Below, piece by piece: positions 9,063 to 18,494 of a DNA stretch of 64,000 nucleotides. Source of the DNA: Microvirga arabica (GTDB taxonomy: Bacteria; Pseudomonadota; Alphaproteobacteria; Rhizobiales; Beijerinckiaceae); NCBI RefSeq assembly GCF_016811235.1, contig NZ_JAFBID010000014.1, positions 37,692-101,691 of the forward strand, given 5' to 3'. Numbering within the stretch: position 1 is the first letter of the stretch; each line of letters opens with the position of its first letter. Made by a program: the position numbers and the translations under genes. Under the pieces are notes generated by a model that made no database searches, was not told where the DNA came from, and worked only from the letters and a program-made list of their open reading frames with translations.

Positions 9063-9387
9063 TGGGATTTCGCCTCCTGCGACGGTTGCCAGCACTCTCG
9101 CAGAGTTCCGATTGCTTTGACACCGTGAATAGCGGTGGTGTCACCGGAGTAGTTCACAGGAGCGCTACGGAAGGGAGGGGTGAAGTTTTTGATCTAGCCC
9201 AGTTCGTCTTGGTTTCCGTGGTAATCTTGGGCCTGTTCTCGATTACCCGGTCTTTGATCACCGTACCCTGGTTCAAATTGACCCAGTCAGGTCACTCCCT
9301 TCCTATGGCTTGTGAGCTTATGGAAAGCGGCTCGTCACAAAGGCGAAACGAATTGATCGGCTGATCGCCGTTTAAACCGAAATTAAA
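9063..9387. other. Gap without recognisable gene
   Basis: It holds the ribosome site of the small membrane protein and an imperfect palindrome near 9310-9344 (ttgtga ... tcacaa). The open frame 9062-9364 on the plus strand has no start signal or family features. Confidence 0.4.
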
Positions 9388-9432
9388 CACACGAGAGGCC
9401 CGCCCTGATAGTCAGGGCGGGCCTCTCGTGTG
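9388..9432 (-). terminator. Perfect 21-bp hairpin terminator for the adhesin gene
   Basis: Arms 9388-9408 and 9412-9432 are perfectly complementary around a tag loop. On the minus strand the stem is followed by tttaattt, giving a rho-independent terminator 22 bp beyond the adhesin stop. The arms are GC-rich (gaggcccgccctga). Confidence 0.85.
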
Positions 9433-9453
9433 AACGCTCAATAGAGATCTGGC

Positions 9454-11670
9454 TCACCAGATGATGTTGTCGGCGAAGGCTGATCGGCCTTCGTAGATGC
9501 CGTACTTCAGGTAGTGCTCAAGCGGGTTGATGTTGGCCTGCGCCACATCCGCATAGGTGGCCAGGTAGCTCGAGGTGTCGAAGGAGCCTGACGGATCGCG
9601 TCCTTCCTTCCAGCCATAGGTGTTGTAGTGCTCGAGCGGGTTGACGCCAGCAGCCGCCACATCGGCATAAGCGGCCAGGTACGCGCTGGTGTCGAAGAAG
9701 GCGCTGGGGTCCCGTCCTTCTCGCCAGCCATGATTGGCAAAGTGGAAGGCGGCATCCACATCCGCCAGCCCCACATCCGGGTTGGCCAACAGGTAGTACT
9801 CGGCATCAAACGTGCCCTGCACGTTCAGCCCCACCGCCGTGTACGCCTGCCGGCCCTCGAAGCGGCCATGGGCGAGGAAGTGCTCGAGCGGGTCGATGCC
9901 GGCATTCCTCACGTCAGCGTTGTTGATCAGGTACAGGGTGGTGTCGAAGGAGACAGACGCGTCACGCCCATCCTTCCAGCCGTTCTGGTGGTAGTGGTCG
10001 AGCGGGTTGATGTTGGCCGCGTCCACGTCCTGGTTGGCCGACAGGTAGGCATTGGTGTTGAAGAAGGCATTCGGGTTGCGGCCCTCCTGCCAGCCGAAGG
10101 CGGCATAGTGCTGGTCGGCATCGACATGAGCGTTCCACACGTCATGGTTATGGACGTAGTAGAACAGGTCACTCACCACCGCCTTGCCGTCCGCCTCGTT
10201 GACCGTGCCGTCCGTGAACTGGAACTGATCGAAGTCCGAGGAGAGGACGAAGTGCTGTCCCCCGGGTCCGTTGATGGTGACCGTGGACTCGGCGAAGGTG
10301 AAGGCAGCCTCGGTGAGCTTGAAGTTGAAGACGGCCCTATCTTCCTTCACGTCCGTGATGGCCAGGGTGAAGGGGACTGAGGTGACCTCTCCTTTGCCTT
10401 CGCTGTCGGTGGCTTTGACCTGGACGGCGTAGGAGGTCTTGGTGGTCTCGAAGTCGGCCCCGCCCTTGAACCACAGCGCGCTGCCGCGGATCTCGAACCG
10501 GGCGGCATCGGCGCCGACCAGCGACAGGGTATTGGTGCCGCGCCCATCGTCCGCCACCGCGATGTCCGCCACCTTCAGGGTGGCCCCATTCTCAGCCGTT
10601 TGGGTCACCCGGTTAATCAGGCTCACCGCTGTCGGAGCATCATTCCCATCCGAGACGTTAAGCGTGAACGCCTGCTGCTTCGACAGACCACCCGTGTCGG
10701 TCGAGGTCACGGTCAAATCGACGGTCGGCTCGTTCTCGAAGTCGAGGATGACGCCCGCCTTCAGCTTGAGTTCGCTGTTGATGACCTCGAAGCGGTCGTC
10801 ACTCACCGCGTAGGTGAAGCTGTCGCTCACATCCACGTCGCTGGTTGAGAGATTTCCGACCACCGCACCGGCTTCATTCTCAGCTACCGTGGTGGCCGAC
10901 AAAGCCACCGCCACCGGCGCATCGTTAGCGCCGACCAGGGTGACGGTCACCTCCTTCTCAACTTTGGCGCCAGCATTGTCGGTTAGGGCGAGCGTGTAGC
11001 TGAGCGTGCGCTTCTCACCGGCCGCCAGGCTGTTGAGCACCGCCGGATCGACATCCAGCGTCCAGCTGATCTGTCCGGGCTGGCCGTCCGCCGGCTCATC
11101 GCCGATCACAGGAGTGAAGGTCACGCCGGTCTGATTGCCGGTCTGGTCGATCACCTCAACGTCGTGTGCGTCCGCAATGTCAGCATCCGTGAAGGCGATC
11201 GCGCCCTCATACGACTGCAGCCCCTGCAGCCCCGCCGACAGGTTGATCGTCTTCGACAGATCACCCACCGTGATCACCGGCGCATCGTTAGCGCCGACCA
11301 GGGTGACGGTCACCTCCTTCTCAACTTTGGCGCCAGCATTGTCGGTTAGGGCGAGCGTGTAGCTGAGCGTGCGCTTCTCACCGGCCGCCAGGCTGTTGAG
11401 CACCGCCGGATCGACATCCAGCGTCCAGCTGATCTGTCCGGGCTGGCCGTCCGCCGGCTCATCGCCGATCACAGGAGTGAAGGTCACGCCGGTCTGATTG
11501 CCGGTCTGGTCGATCACCTCAACGTCGTGTGCGTCCGCAATGTCAGCATCCGTGAAGGCGATCGCGCCCTCATACGACTGCAGCCCCTGCAGCCCCGCCG
11601 ACAGGTTGATCGTCTTCGACAGATCACCCACCGTGATCACCGGGGCGTTGTTTTCGTCCAGACTGGCCAT
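9454..11670 (-). CDS. Cadherin/VCBS-type surface adhesin with six C-terminal YL..NPDV repeats
   Basis: A 738-aa protein from ATG 11670 (AGGA 9 bp upstream). It opens with two identical 121-residue VCBS/cadherin-like domains (APVITVGDLSKT ... TLVGAND), then two cadherin-type domains with Asp-rich calcium-binding loops such as DVDVSDSF and DFENEP. The last 230 residues hold six copies of a repeat of about 38 residues, pattern YL..NPDV...GV.PLEHY...GW.EGRDP. There is no Sec signal; the C-terminus ends DNIIW, as expected of T1SS substrates. The T1SS genes lie 5-9 kb away on the same strand. The C-terminal repeat also occurs in the proteins at 25193 and 25611. Likely a calcium-binding adhesin or matrix protein. 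Its promoter shares a box with the RTX operon. Confidence 0.8.
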   Translation of the reverse strand: MASLDENNAPVITVGDLSKTINLSAGLQGLQSYEGAIAFTDADIADAHDVEVIDQTGNQTGVTFTPVIGDEPADGQPGQISWTLDVDPAVLNSLAAGEKRTLSYTLALTDNAGAKVEKEVTVTLVGANDAPVITVGDLSKTINLSAGLQGLQSYEGAIAFTDADIADAHDVEVIDQTGNQTGVTFTPVIGDEPADGQPGQISWTLDVDPAVLNSLAAGEKRTLSYTLALTDNAGAKVEKEVTVTLVGANDAPVAVALSATTVAENEAGAVVGNLSTSDVDVSDSFTYAVSDDRFEVINSELKLKAGVILDFENEPTVDLTVTSTDTGGLSKQQAFTLNVSDGNDAPTAVSLINRVTQTAENGATLKVADIAVADDGRGTNTLSLVGADAARFEIRGSALWFKGGADFETTKTSYAVQVKATDSEGKGEVTSVPFTLAITDVKEDRAVFNFKLTEAAFTFAESTVTINGPGGQHFVLSSDFDQFQFTDGTVNEADGKAVVSDLFYYVHNHDVWNAHVDADQHYAAFGWQEGRNPNAFFNTNAYLSANQDVDAANINPLDHYHQNGWKDGRDASVSFDTTLYLINNADVRNAGIDPLEHFLAHGRFEGRQAYTAVGLNVQGTFDAEYYLLANPDVGLADVDAAFHFANHGWREGRDPSAFFDTSAYLAAYADVAAAGVNPLEHYNTYGWKEGRDPSGSFDTSSYLATYADVAQANINPLEHYLKYGIYEGRSAFADNIIW
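10912..11637 (-). repeat. Two tandem 363-bp copies inside the adhesin gene
   Basis: Units 10912-11274 and 11275-11637 read identical at the DNA level, with the first 6 bp of a third copy at 11638-11643. Each encodes one 121-aa domain. Lack of silent changes points to a recent duplication or ongoing homogenisation. Confidence 0.9.
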
Positions 11671-11741
11671 GTTCTCGTTCCTCGTCGTCAGAATCGGCGC
11701 CCATCCCAAAGCATTCCGATTCAGCCTCGTTGAAATTTGGG

Positions 11742-11786
11742 GGTATATCGGATGGGTTAGCTCAAAGCCGTCACGGATGAATCACA
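11742..11786 (-). promoter_or_regulatory. Adhesin promoter with 19-bp direct-repeat box
   Basis: Minus strand: TGTGATTCATCCGTGACGG (11768-11786), then 21 bp, then TATACC (11742-11747), about 70 bp before the start codon. The two GTGA half-sites are 11 bp apart. About 140 bp around it align with the region upstream of the RTX gene (23280-23420). The rest of the gap up to 12052 has no gene. Confidence 0.7.
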
Positions 11787-12052
11787 GGCCGACCCATCTG
11801 GGGCAGATTTTGGTTGCTGCGCGACCGTGTTGTGCCATTGCCACGATAGTCCGAGCACCGAACGCGAGGAGCCCTAGCTTATTCGGCGAGAGCCTCCGAT
11901 ATCGATCGGCAAGAGAACGCACGTATTGGCAGTATTCTCGCGGCTCACTGTCTAAGTTCGTTCGATGCCTCGCGGGCTGCTGCAGTTTGCCGCTCCCCCT
12001 GAACAACGAGCTTTTCAAAGCCTGCCGCTCCCGCATCCCGTTGGCGAAGCCA

Positions 12053-13321
12053 TTATCGACCCAAAAGCTCATCGTACAGAGCACGATGGCGTCGTAAATG
12101 GATCGCGTCTGCCTCGATCCGCGCCTGAGCCAATGTCGTCAAATATTTGCCGTTCGCCTGCCTCTTGTTCCCGACAATGTCGCTGATCAGGTTGGCGAGG
12201 CCCCCTGGGCTTCTCGCGGGAAACAGATAGTCTGCACTTGGATCGGTTTTCTCAGCCACTCCACCAATATTCGAGCCGATCAAAGGCCGCGCCGCCAAGC
12301 GCGCTTCCTGCATCACAATGGGCGAATTCTCCCACCAGATCGAGGGAACGACGATCCAATCGCAAGCCGCCATCAGGTCAATCACCTCTTCGCTGCGATA
12401 GCTCCCCATGAGTGAAACCACATCTTTGGCGTTCTGCAGGAGGACCTGTGTCCGTTCATGAAACTCCGTATTGAGGTAATGGCGGTTTTCGCCATGGATC
12501 CGAATGATGACCTGCCTGCGAATGTGATCAGGAAGGAGCGAAACCGCCTCAAGGAGGACGTCGAAGCCTTTGAAGGGGTTGATCTGTGCAAAATATCCAA
12601 ACACCCACTTGGCCTTCTGCCGGCCGCTCTTGCCGGCTTGGGTCAAGCGCGCCCGCGACTGGGCCATTACTGACGCATCGAGCAGATTTTCGATCACCGT
12701 AATCCGCTCCTCCGGAAGACCCCACGCTACGTAGCGTTCCTTCAGGAACTGGCTCGGCGCCACAAAGTGATCAACCTGGTTGAACAGCGTCTTGAGGATT
12801 GTCGTGCGAATGAAGAATTTTCCCGCTCCCGTGGACGGGAAGCACTGCCCGCATTCGCCCGGTGATGAGACATGGCACAGCCGTCCATCCGGCTTTGCCA
12901 TCTGGCCGAAATGCGCACAGATTGCCGCGTATTCGTGAAGGGTGAAGACGACGCGCACGCCGGCCCGCCGGAAAAGCTCAAAGAGCTCGGCACCCCAGAA
13001 GATGAAGTGGTGGATGTGGACAAGATCAGGCTTTACGGCGTGAATGAGGTCGTTCACGAGGTGCTTGAGCGCGTCATAGCCCACGCTCTGGAACGTGAAG
13101 CCGTCGACAGGCGGTGTGGCCACCAAGATTTCATCGGGGCGCCCGCGAAAACTGCCGAAAGGGGCATCGTGCCCGATGGCGCCGGAGTTATCAGCGGCAG
13201 CGAAGACCGCCTTGGTGACTCCCGGACTCTGCTTCAGGCGCTGAAACAGCGAATAGGCCGCTCTCTCGCCGCCCCCTGTGCTCAGGTCGGGATGCCCATG
13301 GGCAAGAATCAGGATTCGCAT
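12053..13321 (-). CDS. Glycosyltransferase, GT4 family
   Basis: A 422-aa GT-B enzyme: N-terminal MRILILAHGHPDLSTGGGE sugar-acceptor half, C-terminal donor half with FGYFAQINPFKGFDVLLEA and the E-x7-E type region WWENSPIVMQEARLA. A Cys-rich stretch CHVSSPGECGQC near residue 155 may bind a metal and is also present in the paralogue at 27411 (CTQASQVRCHQC). It transfers a sugar from an activated nucleotide donor in the cytoplasm. It is 9 bp downstream of the GT2 gene and forms an operon with it. Donor and acceptor are unknown. Confidence 0.85.
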   Translation of the reverse strand: MRILILAHGHPDLSTGGGERAAYSLFQRLKQSPGVTKAVFAAADNSGAIGHDAPFGSFRGRPDEILVATPPVDGFTFQSVGYDALKHLVNDLIHAVKPDLVHIHHFIFWGAELFELFRRAGVRVVFTLHEYAAICAHFGQMAKPDGRLCHVSSPGECGQCFPSTGAGKFFIRTTILKTLFNQVDHFVAPSQFLKERYVAWGLPEERITVIENLLDASVMAQSRARLTQAGKSGRQKAKWVFGYFAQINPFKGFDVLLEAVSLLPDHIRRQVIIRIHGENRHYLNTEFHERTQVLLQNAKDVVSLMGSYRSEEVIDLMAACDWIVVPSIWWENSPIVMQEARLAARPLIGSNIGGVAEKTDPSADYLFPARSPGGLANLISDIVGNKRQANGKYLTTLAQARIEADAIHLRRHRALYDELLGR

Positions 13322-13330
13322 CGCACGAAC

Positions 13331-15226
13331 TCAGGGCGAATGGTGACGCACGGCCTGCGGGGCTTTCAGTGACGCCTCCGCCGGGTTGCGCTTGCGTACG
13401 CTGATCGGCCGGCGGGCCGGCCGGACGAGAGTCTGGGGCGCAACGCGCGGTTCGGACTGCTCCGACAGATGGGTGCCCCACCGGGCATTGAACGCAACGC
13501 AATTCAGGTGGGTGATCATCTCCCGAAAGCTCTCATCGCCCATGCCCCGGATCGATTGCCGCTCGAGGTGGTAGAGACCAGGCCTGACATGAAGCCAGAC
13601 CTCGGCGCCGATCTGCTGCGCCCGCAGGCACAGATCGGCATCCTCGAAATCGCCCCGCTCATAGCGCGGGTCAAAGCCCCCGAGCTGCCGGTAGAGATGC
13701 GACGACAGGGCCATCAGGGCTCCGGTGACCGCTGGAACGCGCCGCGTGTTTTCGCCCTCGTACAAGGCCATGGGCAGTCCCTTCATGGGATGGTCAGCAA
13801 TCCGCAGGTGTCCCACGAGAGGCGAACGCGGAAACTCCATGCCGATGTGTTGGATGGTGTGGTCCTCATACAGCAGCGAGAAGCCAATGATCGCCTCCGG
13901 CTCACGGGCCTTGTGTCGCGTGCGGATGGCGTCTGCCGCCTCCGTCAAGCCCGTCGGATCCAAGATCAGGACATCGGAATTCATCAGAAAAATAACGTCG
14001 CCCCGGGCTGCCCTGAACGCAACGTTGTTGGCCCGGGCATAGCCATAGTTCTCGTTACCCTGCAGCAGAACCGTCGGAATCGAAATGGAGGATTGGCGAG
14101 CACTCAAACGGCCATAGACTTCAGGCCAGATCCTTGGATCGTCGACCATGAGAACGAGTTCAAAGCCAGGCCCCAACACGCGCTGCAGGTGGTACACGCA
14201 GTTGAGGAAAAACGCGTCACCATAAAAGGGAATGATGATGGAGGAGAGTGGAGTCGCACCATCGGGCGCCGGCCCAAACTCAAAGCGCCGCGCGCGCGCC
14301 TCGGAGGCAGGCAGCGCGAGTACAGGCCGGTAGATTTGGTCGATGAGCGGCTGAGGCAGCGACTGAATGGGGCCAAAGGCCTTGCGAACAAGGCGCGCAG
14401 CCTCCTGCTCATCCTTTGGTCCTGTGGCGGTCAGCGGCCCGGTGAAAACAGTGCCCTCCCCGGTGGCGGCAATCCTCACAATATAAAACGCTCCGGTGGC
14501 ATGGCTCGCCGACGTAGCCAGGACGGCTGTGAAGTTGAAACCAGCGGTCCGGCCATCCTCGCCTTGGCCGTCCTCCCGACCTTCGCTTGGCCGGGCGCGC
14601 AGGACGACCTGAGACGGCATCGTCCCGCACCGAAGATCTGCGGACACGATGCGGATGTCTGGTTGCGCCATGCCGTCAATGGATCCATCGAGCACGACAC
14701 CGGCGCCGGTGCGAACAGCGCGCCTGATGTGAAGGGAACCACCCTTGTCAAACGGTTCAATCCGAACCGGGGCGCTCACGATCGACGCAACCTCCGAAGC
14801 GCCCGAGGCTCGGAGCGCCTGACAAAGCGCCATTCGAAGGGCCTCGTCCTGCAAGCGGGTGACATCCAACGCTGTCACCTCGATGGTCCGCGCCGTCACT
14901 GTGGCAGGACCAACTGACAGGGTGATGGTTACAGGATGCTGGAGGCTGAGCGGCTGAGCGGCCGCAAAGCCGACCAGATAAGGCTGCATGGCCGACTGTT
15001 TTGTCCGCACGGGGGACACCCGACGGCCGGTGCGTTGCTTTGTCTCGGTCGGGGCGTCCCGCTCTGCCCCAACTGAAATCCACTGATCTCTTGTCGCAGA
15101 GAGAGCCTTGCCATCGTTTTCAAGACGACCTGACCAGGACCGCGTCTCAGAGAACCGCTCATCCACGCGCACCAGCGCCAACAACGTCCCACACACGTCG
15201 AACAGTTCGTCTATTTGAGCCTGCAT
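13331..15226 (-). CDS. Glycosyltransferase, GT2 family, with N-terminal beta-rich domain
   Basis: A 631-aa protein. Residues 1-310 form a domain without a recognised fold name; residues about 310-580 are a GT-A glycosyltransferase: SSIIIPFYGDAFFL, NYGYARANN, DVIFLMNSDV (metal-binding), GALMALSSHLYRQLGGFD, and ERGDFEDADLCLR. The tail is basic. The arrangement parallels the 594-aa protein at 25611 and the degenerate protein at 20252. It is the first gene of a two-gene operon with the GT4 enzyme, divergent from the GT4 gene at 15547. Likely builds a surface glycan. Confidence 0.85.
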   Translation of the reverse strand: MQAQIDELFDVCGTLLALVRVDERFSETRSWSGRLENDGKALSATRDQWISVGAERDAPTETKQRTGRRVSPVRTKQSAMQPYLVGFAAAQPLSLQHPVTITLSVGPATVTARTIEVTALDVTRLQDEALRMALCQALRASGASEVASIVSAPVRIEPFDKGGSLHIRRAVRTGAGVVLDGSIDGMAQPDIRIVSADLRCGTMPSQVVLRARPSEGREDGQGEDGRTAGFNFTAVLATSASHATGAFYIVRIAATGEGTVFTGPLTATGPKDEQEAARLVRKAFGPIQSLPQPLIDQIYRPVLALPASEARARRFEFGPAPDGATPLSSIIIPFYGDAFFLNCVYHLQRVLGPGFELVLMVDDPRIWPEVYGRLSARQSSISIPTVLLQGNENYGYARANNVAFRAARGDVIFLMNSDVLILDPTGLTEAADAIRTRHKAREPEAIIGFSLLYEDHTIQHIGMEFPRSPLVGHLRIADHPMKGLPMALYEGENTRRVPAVTGALMALSSHLYRQLGGFDPRYERGDFEDADLCLRAQQIGAEVWLHVRPGLYHLERQSIRGMGDESFREMITHLNCVAFNARWGTHLSEQSEPRVAPQTLVRPARRPISVRKRNPAEASLKAPQAVRHHSP

Positions 15227-15546
15227 GGTCCGTTACCAACGATTGCTTGTGCTTCAAAGCCCGAACCGAGCGAGGGCCATTGGACCTCTCCTCTTCTCGA
15301 TTGCTCAATTAAGCTGTTGTGTGGTTAAAGGTGCACGATCCAACCGGGTCGTGCTGTGGTGCTATCAGGAACCTGTTTTGCAAGACAAGGGGCAGAGTGT
15401 CTCGGGCGCATCCTTCGATTGGACATAATCTGAGGAGGGTGCGCAATTTTCGCACATTCCTCCAAATCGACAGGTGCACGGTGCTGCGACGGCCGCGCTG
15501 CTGGCGGTGCGGTTGAACTTATGAACACTGATCTGACAGGCCCGCG
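15227..15546. other. Divergent promoter region of two glycosyltransferase units
   Basis: About 320 bp between outward-facing glycosyltransferase genes must hold both promoters. The palindrome gtgcgcaattttcgcac lies near 15439-15455 and could be an operator. The 19-bp box of the adhesin and RTX promoters is not present here. Confidence 0.45.
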
Positions 15547-16779
15547 ATGACGTGCAACGTTCTGTTCCTTCACCAGAACTTTCCGGGACAATACAAACGC
15601 CTCTCCCGCGAAATGGGAGAGCGTGAAGCCTATAAAGTTGTGGCGATGGGGCAGAAATCGCCGTTTGGAGACGATTTCGGACCCATTCACTACGAGGGCT
15701 ACACATCGGGTCCGGGACAGCCGACCGACCTCTTCCCGCCCCTCAGCTTCTTCTCGGAACAGGTCCGCCGCGGCGACACGGTGCGCTGGCGGCTCTTGGA
15801 CCTGAAGCAACGCGGCTTTTCGCCTGACGTGTGCTTTGTTCATCCCAGCTGGGGTGAGGCGATGTTCCTGCGGGATGTATTTCCCAAGGCCAAACAGGTC
15901 TCCTTTCTCGAGTATTACTACCGCAGTCAGGCGAGCGATCTGGACTTTGATCCCGAGTTTCAGACGCCCTCGCTGGATCTACAATATGTGTCGCTGCGCA
16001 ATCTGACGGTGCTGCAGGCGTCCGCTCTGTCTGATGTGCTGGTGTCACCCACACAGTGGCAGGCGCAAACCTTTCCGGCTCCTTTGGGGGATCGGATCAA
16101 GGTGATCCATGAGGGCATCGACACGAACGTCGCGCAGCCTGCCCCGGCGCAGCCCCTCTCCCTGGGGTCGCGCGGCGTGATCGCGCCGGGTGAGACGCTC
16201 ATCACTTTTGTCTCGCGCTCTCTCGAGCCCTACCGGGGGTTTCATACCTTCATGCGCGCCCTGCCGGCTCTGCAGAAGCTGCTGCCGCACGCCCACATTG
16301 CCATTGTGGGCAAGGATGAGCCAAGTTACGGGCGCAAGCCCGGCAGGGGACAAAGCTGGCGGCAGGTGATGCTCGACGAGGTCGGGCCTCACATCGACCG
16401 ACGGCGGGTGCATTTTCTGGGTACCCTGCCCTACGCCGACCTGATCAACCTGTTTCGCCTGTCAACGGTGCACGTCTATCTGACCTACCCGTTCGTGCTG
16501 TCCTGGTCACTGCTGGAGGCGATGGCCGCTGGATGTGCCGTGGTGGGCTCGGACACCGCGCCGGTGCAGGAGGTGATCGAGGATGGCCACAATGGCGTGC
16601 TCACGGGCTTTTTCGATCATCAGGCGCTGGCTGAGACCATCGCATCGGTCGCCGACGATCGCGACCTGCGCCAGAGACTGTCCGTGAACGCCCGGCAGAC
16701 TGCGGTCGACCGGTATGATTTTCACACCGTCTCGTGGCCTGCCTACGAGCGTTTGATGCACGAAGCGCTGGCGCGCTAA
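15547..16779 (+). CDS. Glycosyltransferase, GT4 family
   Basis: A 410-aa GT-B enzyme opening with VLFLHQNFPGQYKRL, typical of a GT4 group found in cyanobacteria and alphaproteobacteria. The donor-site half has FVSRSLEPYRGFHTFMRAL and, in place of the usual E-x7-E, FVLSWSLLEAMAAGCAVVGS with TAPVQEVI. Transcribed alone in the plus direction; it ends in a hairpin that includes its stop codon. Presumed to extend the same surface glycan as its neighbours. Confidence 0.82.
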   Translation: MTCNVLFLHQNFPGQYKRLSREMGEREAYKVVAMGQKSPFGDDFGPIHYEGYTSGPGQPTDLFPPLSFFSEQVRRGDTVRWRLLDLKQRGFSPDVCFVHPSWGEAMFLRDVFPKAKQVSFLEYYYRSQASDLDFDPEFQTPSLDLQYVSLRNLTVLQASALSDVLVSPTQWQAQTFPAPLGDRIKVIHEGIDTNVAQPAPAQPLSLGSRGVIAPGETLITFVSRSLEPYRGFHTFMRALPALQKLLPHAHIAIVGKDEPSYGRKPGRGQSWRQVMLDEVGPHIDRRRVHFLGTLPYADLINLFRLSTVHVYLTYPFVLSWSLLEAMAAGCAVVGSDTAPVQEVIEDGHNGVLTGFFDHQALAETIASVADDRDLRQRLSVNARQTAVDRYDFHTVSWPAYERLMHEALAR

Positions 16780-16795
16780 AGCCGCCAGCGCTTCG
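16761..16795 (+). terminator. 13-bp hairpin spanning the stop codon
   Basis: Arms 16761-16773 (cgaagcgctggcg) and 16783-16795 are perfectly complementary around a 9-nt loop that holds the TAA of the GT4 gene. No T-run follows. It sits between two converging genes. Confidence 0.55.
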
Positions 16796-16805
16796 TGCGC
16801 GAGGC

Positions 16806-17150
16806 TTAGCGCTTGGATCCGCGGCCGGAGGCCGCGGTCTTGCTGGCGCGTCCTGACGCCGGCACTTTGGATTCAGGAGCTGGCGCCGCGTCCAGCTCGG
16901 CCGCGACCGGGCGGTTGCCCTTCACTGTGTCGAGGCAATCGGCGTAGGCGTTGAGGAGCCACTCGCGATCGAACACAATGCCGGTCTCATGGGCGCGGGT
17001 CTGCTCGAGTTGGGCAAGATAGCGCAGCAGGGCAAACGCCACGATTTCCGGGCTGTCGCCCTCCAGATTGACCGGCCGGCTGCCGGCGGTTTCACCTTTC
17101 TGCTGTCCCGCGAGGGGAAGGGATCCTGAACGTCCCGCTGTCATGCTCAT
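16806..17150 (-). CDS. Small hypothetical protein at the end of the T1SS operon
   Basis: 114 aa, 3 bp after the membrane-fusion gene, so the last gene of the T1SS operon. Residues 30-75 look folded and helical (EIVAFALLRYLAQLEQ...WLLNAYADCLDTV); both ends are low-complexity, the C-terminus rich in Ser, Lys and Arg. No signal peptide or membrane helix. I do not recognise it; operon position suggests an accessory role in secretion or glycosylation. Confidence 0.6.
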   Translation of the reverse strand: MSMTAGRSGSLPLAGQQKGETAGSRPVNLEGDSPEIVAFALLRYLAQLEQTRAHETGIVFDREWLLNAYADCLDTVKGNRPVAAELDAAPAPESKVPASGRASKTAASGRGSKR

Positions 17151-17153
17151 CTC

Positions 17154-18494
17154 CTATTGTTCCTTGAGAGCAAAGTCGTAAATCTTGAATACCGGATCCA
17201 GGAAGTACGCCAAAATCGTGCGCTGGCCGGTTTCGATCGTCACTTGGGCCGGCATGCCTGGGGTCAACTCCACCTCGGCCGCCTCAAGCGCCTTGGGCTC
17301 CACCCGGACGACGCCTTTGTAGTAGACCCTGTTGGTGGTCTTGTCATCGAAGCGGTCCGCGGAGACCTTTTCGAGCGTGCCCTCGATCGCCTTGTTGTAG
17401 CGCTGACGATAGGGCAGGAAGTGAATGCTGGCGCTCTGGCCCGGCCGGATCCGGTTGATGTCGGTGGGGTCGATTTCCACCGCCACGACCAGCGGATCGT
17501 CCTTGGGCACGATCTCGAGCGCGACCTGCCCGGCACCCAGCGCCGCCCCTGGCCCGAACACTGCCAAGCCATACACGTAGCCGCTTTCCGGGGCGACGAT
17601 CACCGCCTGCTCGAGCCGGCGCTGTGCCGAGATCAGACGCGGCTCAATTTCCGCCAGTTTGGCATCGTTGTCGGCGCTTTCCTTCGCAATCAGCTCGAGG
17701 CGCTCCTTGGTGAGCTGATCGATCTGGATCCCAGCCGCGCGGATCCTGTCCTCCTCGGCCGTGATCAGGCCGGCGATGGACGAGAGATCGCCCTGCAACG
17801 AGGCCGCCGAGCGCTCGAGAGTCAGCACGCGCGGACGGGCAATCAGGCCTTTGTCGTACAACGGCCGCAACGAAACGAGCTCGTCGTCGATACTCTTGAG
17901 CTGCAACTGCGCGGCCTCGGCGCGGCCACGCAGGGCGCGGATCTGCCCTTGGCTGCCGTCGATCTGCTGCTTGAGCAAACTGACCTGACCGAGATAGGCC
18001 GCGCGGCGCGTGGTCAGCAAGCTCTGCTCCTGCTGAAACAGCATCTGCACTTGGGGATCACTCTGGTTCGCCGCCAGAGCGTCCGGAAACGTGAGGGTCG
18101 CGGCATCGGCGCGCTCCGCCTGCAGGCGCGCCGCACGCAGGAGGGCTGCCATGCGGCTGCTGCGCAACACGGTGGCCTCGGCCTTGGCGTCCGCCAGTTC
18201 GAGCTGAATGAGCTTCTGGCCTTGGGCGACCAACTGCCCCTCGCGCACGAAGACGGCGCCGATCTCGCCCCCCGTCGGGTGTTGCACGGCCTTCCGATTG
18301 CCCTCTGCGGCCACCTTGCCCGGTGAGATCGCAGCACTCGCCACCGACATGGTCGAGGACCAAGCCGTTACCGTGGCGAGAAGGGCCAGCGCCGCGACAC
18401 CGCCGAACAGGACAGGCCCAAATGCAGAATCCTTGAACGGCAGGGGTGGGGCTGCCTGGGAGGCGGCTGCATGGGAAATGGTGCGATTAGTCAC
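17154..18494 (-). CDS. T1SS membrane fusion protein, HlyD family
   Basis: A 446-aa periplasmic adaptor. One transmembrane helix lies near residues 25-45, followed by the lipoyl half-motif (GGEIGAVFVREGQLVAQGQ), a long coiled-coil hairpin (about 120-290), the second lipoyl half (VIVAPESGYVYGL) and a beta-barrel domain with RPGQSASIHF. The GTG start at 18494 overlaps the ABC gene's stop by 8 bp (GTGACTAA), which fixes the start and implies coupled translation; the longer upstream frame is a shadow of the ABC gene. It links the inner-membrane ABC subunit to a TolC-type channel, which is not in this window. Confidence 0.92.
   Translation of the reverse strand: MTNRTISHAAASQAAPPLPFKDSAFGPVLFGGVAALALLATVTAWSSTMSVASAAISPGKVAAEGNRKAVQHPTGGEIGAVFVREGQLVAQGQKLIQLELADAKAEATVLRSSRMAALLRAARLQAERADAATLTFPDALAANQSDPQVQMLFQQEQSLLTTRRAAYLGQVSLLKQQIDGSQGQIRALRGRAEAAQLQLKSIDDELVSLRPLYDKGLIARPRVLTLERSAASLQGDLSSIAGLITAEEDRIRAAGIQIDQLTKERLELIAKESADNDAKLAEIEPRLISAQRRLEQAVIVAPESGYVYGLAVFGPGAALGAGQVALEIVPKDDPLVVAVEIDPTDINRIRPGQSASIHFLPYRQRYNKAIEGTLEKVSADRFDDKTTNRVYYKGVVRVEPKALEAAEVELTPGMPAQVTIETGQRTILAYFLDPVFKIYDFALKEQ

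Noticed and set aside
8694..9128. 144-codon plus-strand frame
   Set aside because: No ribosome site, composition unlike a protein, and it overlaps the small membrane gene on the other strand.
9310..9344. ttgtga...tcacaa palindrome as a fourth regulatory box
   Set aside because: It is an inverted pair with different spacing and no TATA hexamer at 21 bp, so it does not fit the shared box.
13469..14917. Long plus-strand open frame opposite the GT2 gene
   Set aside because: Antisense of a gene with clear GT-A motifs; no start signal or family features, as expected in high-G+C DNA.
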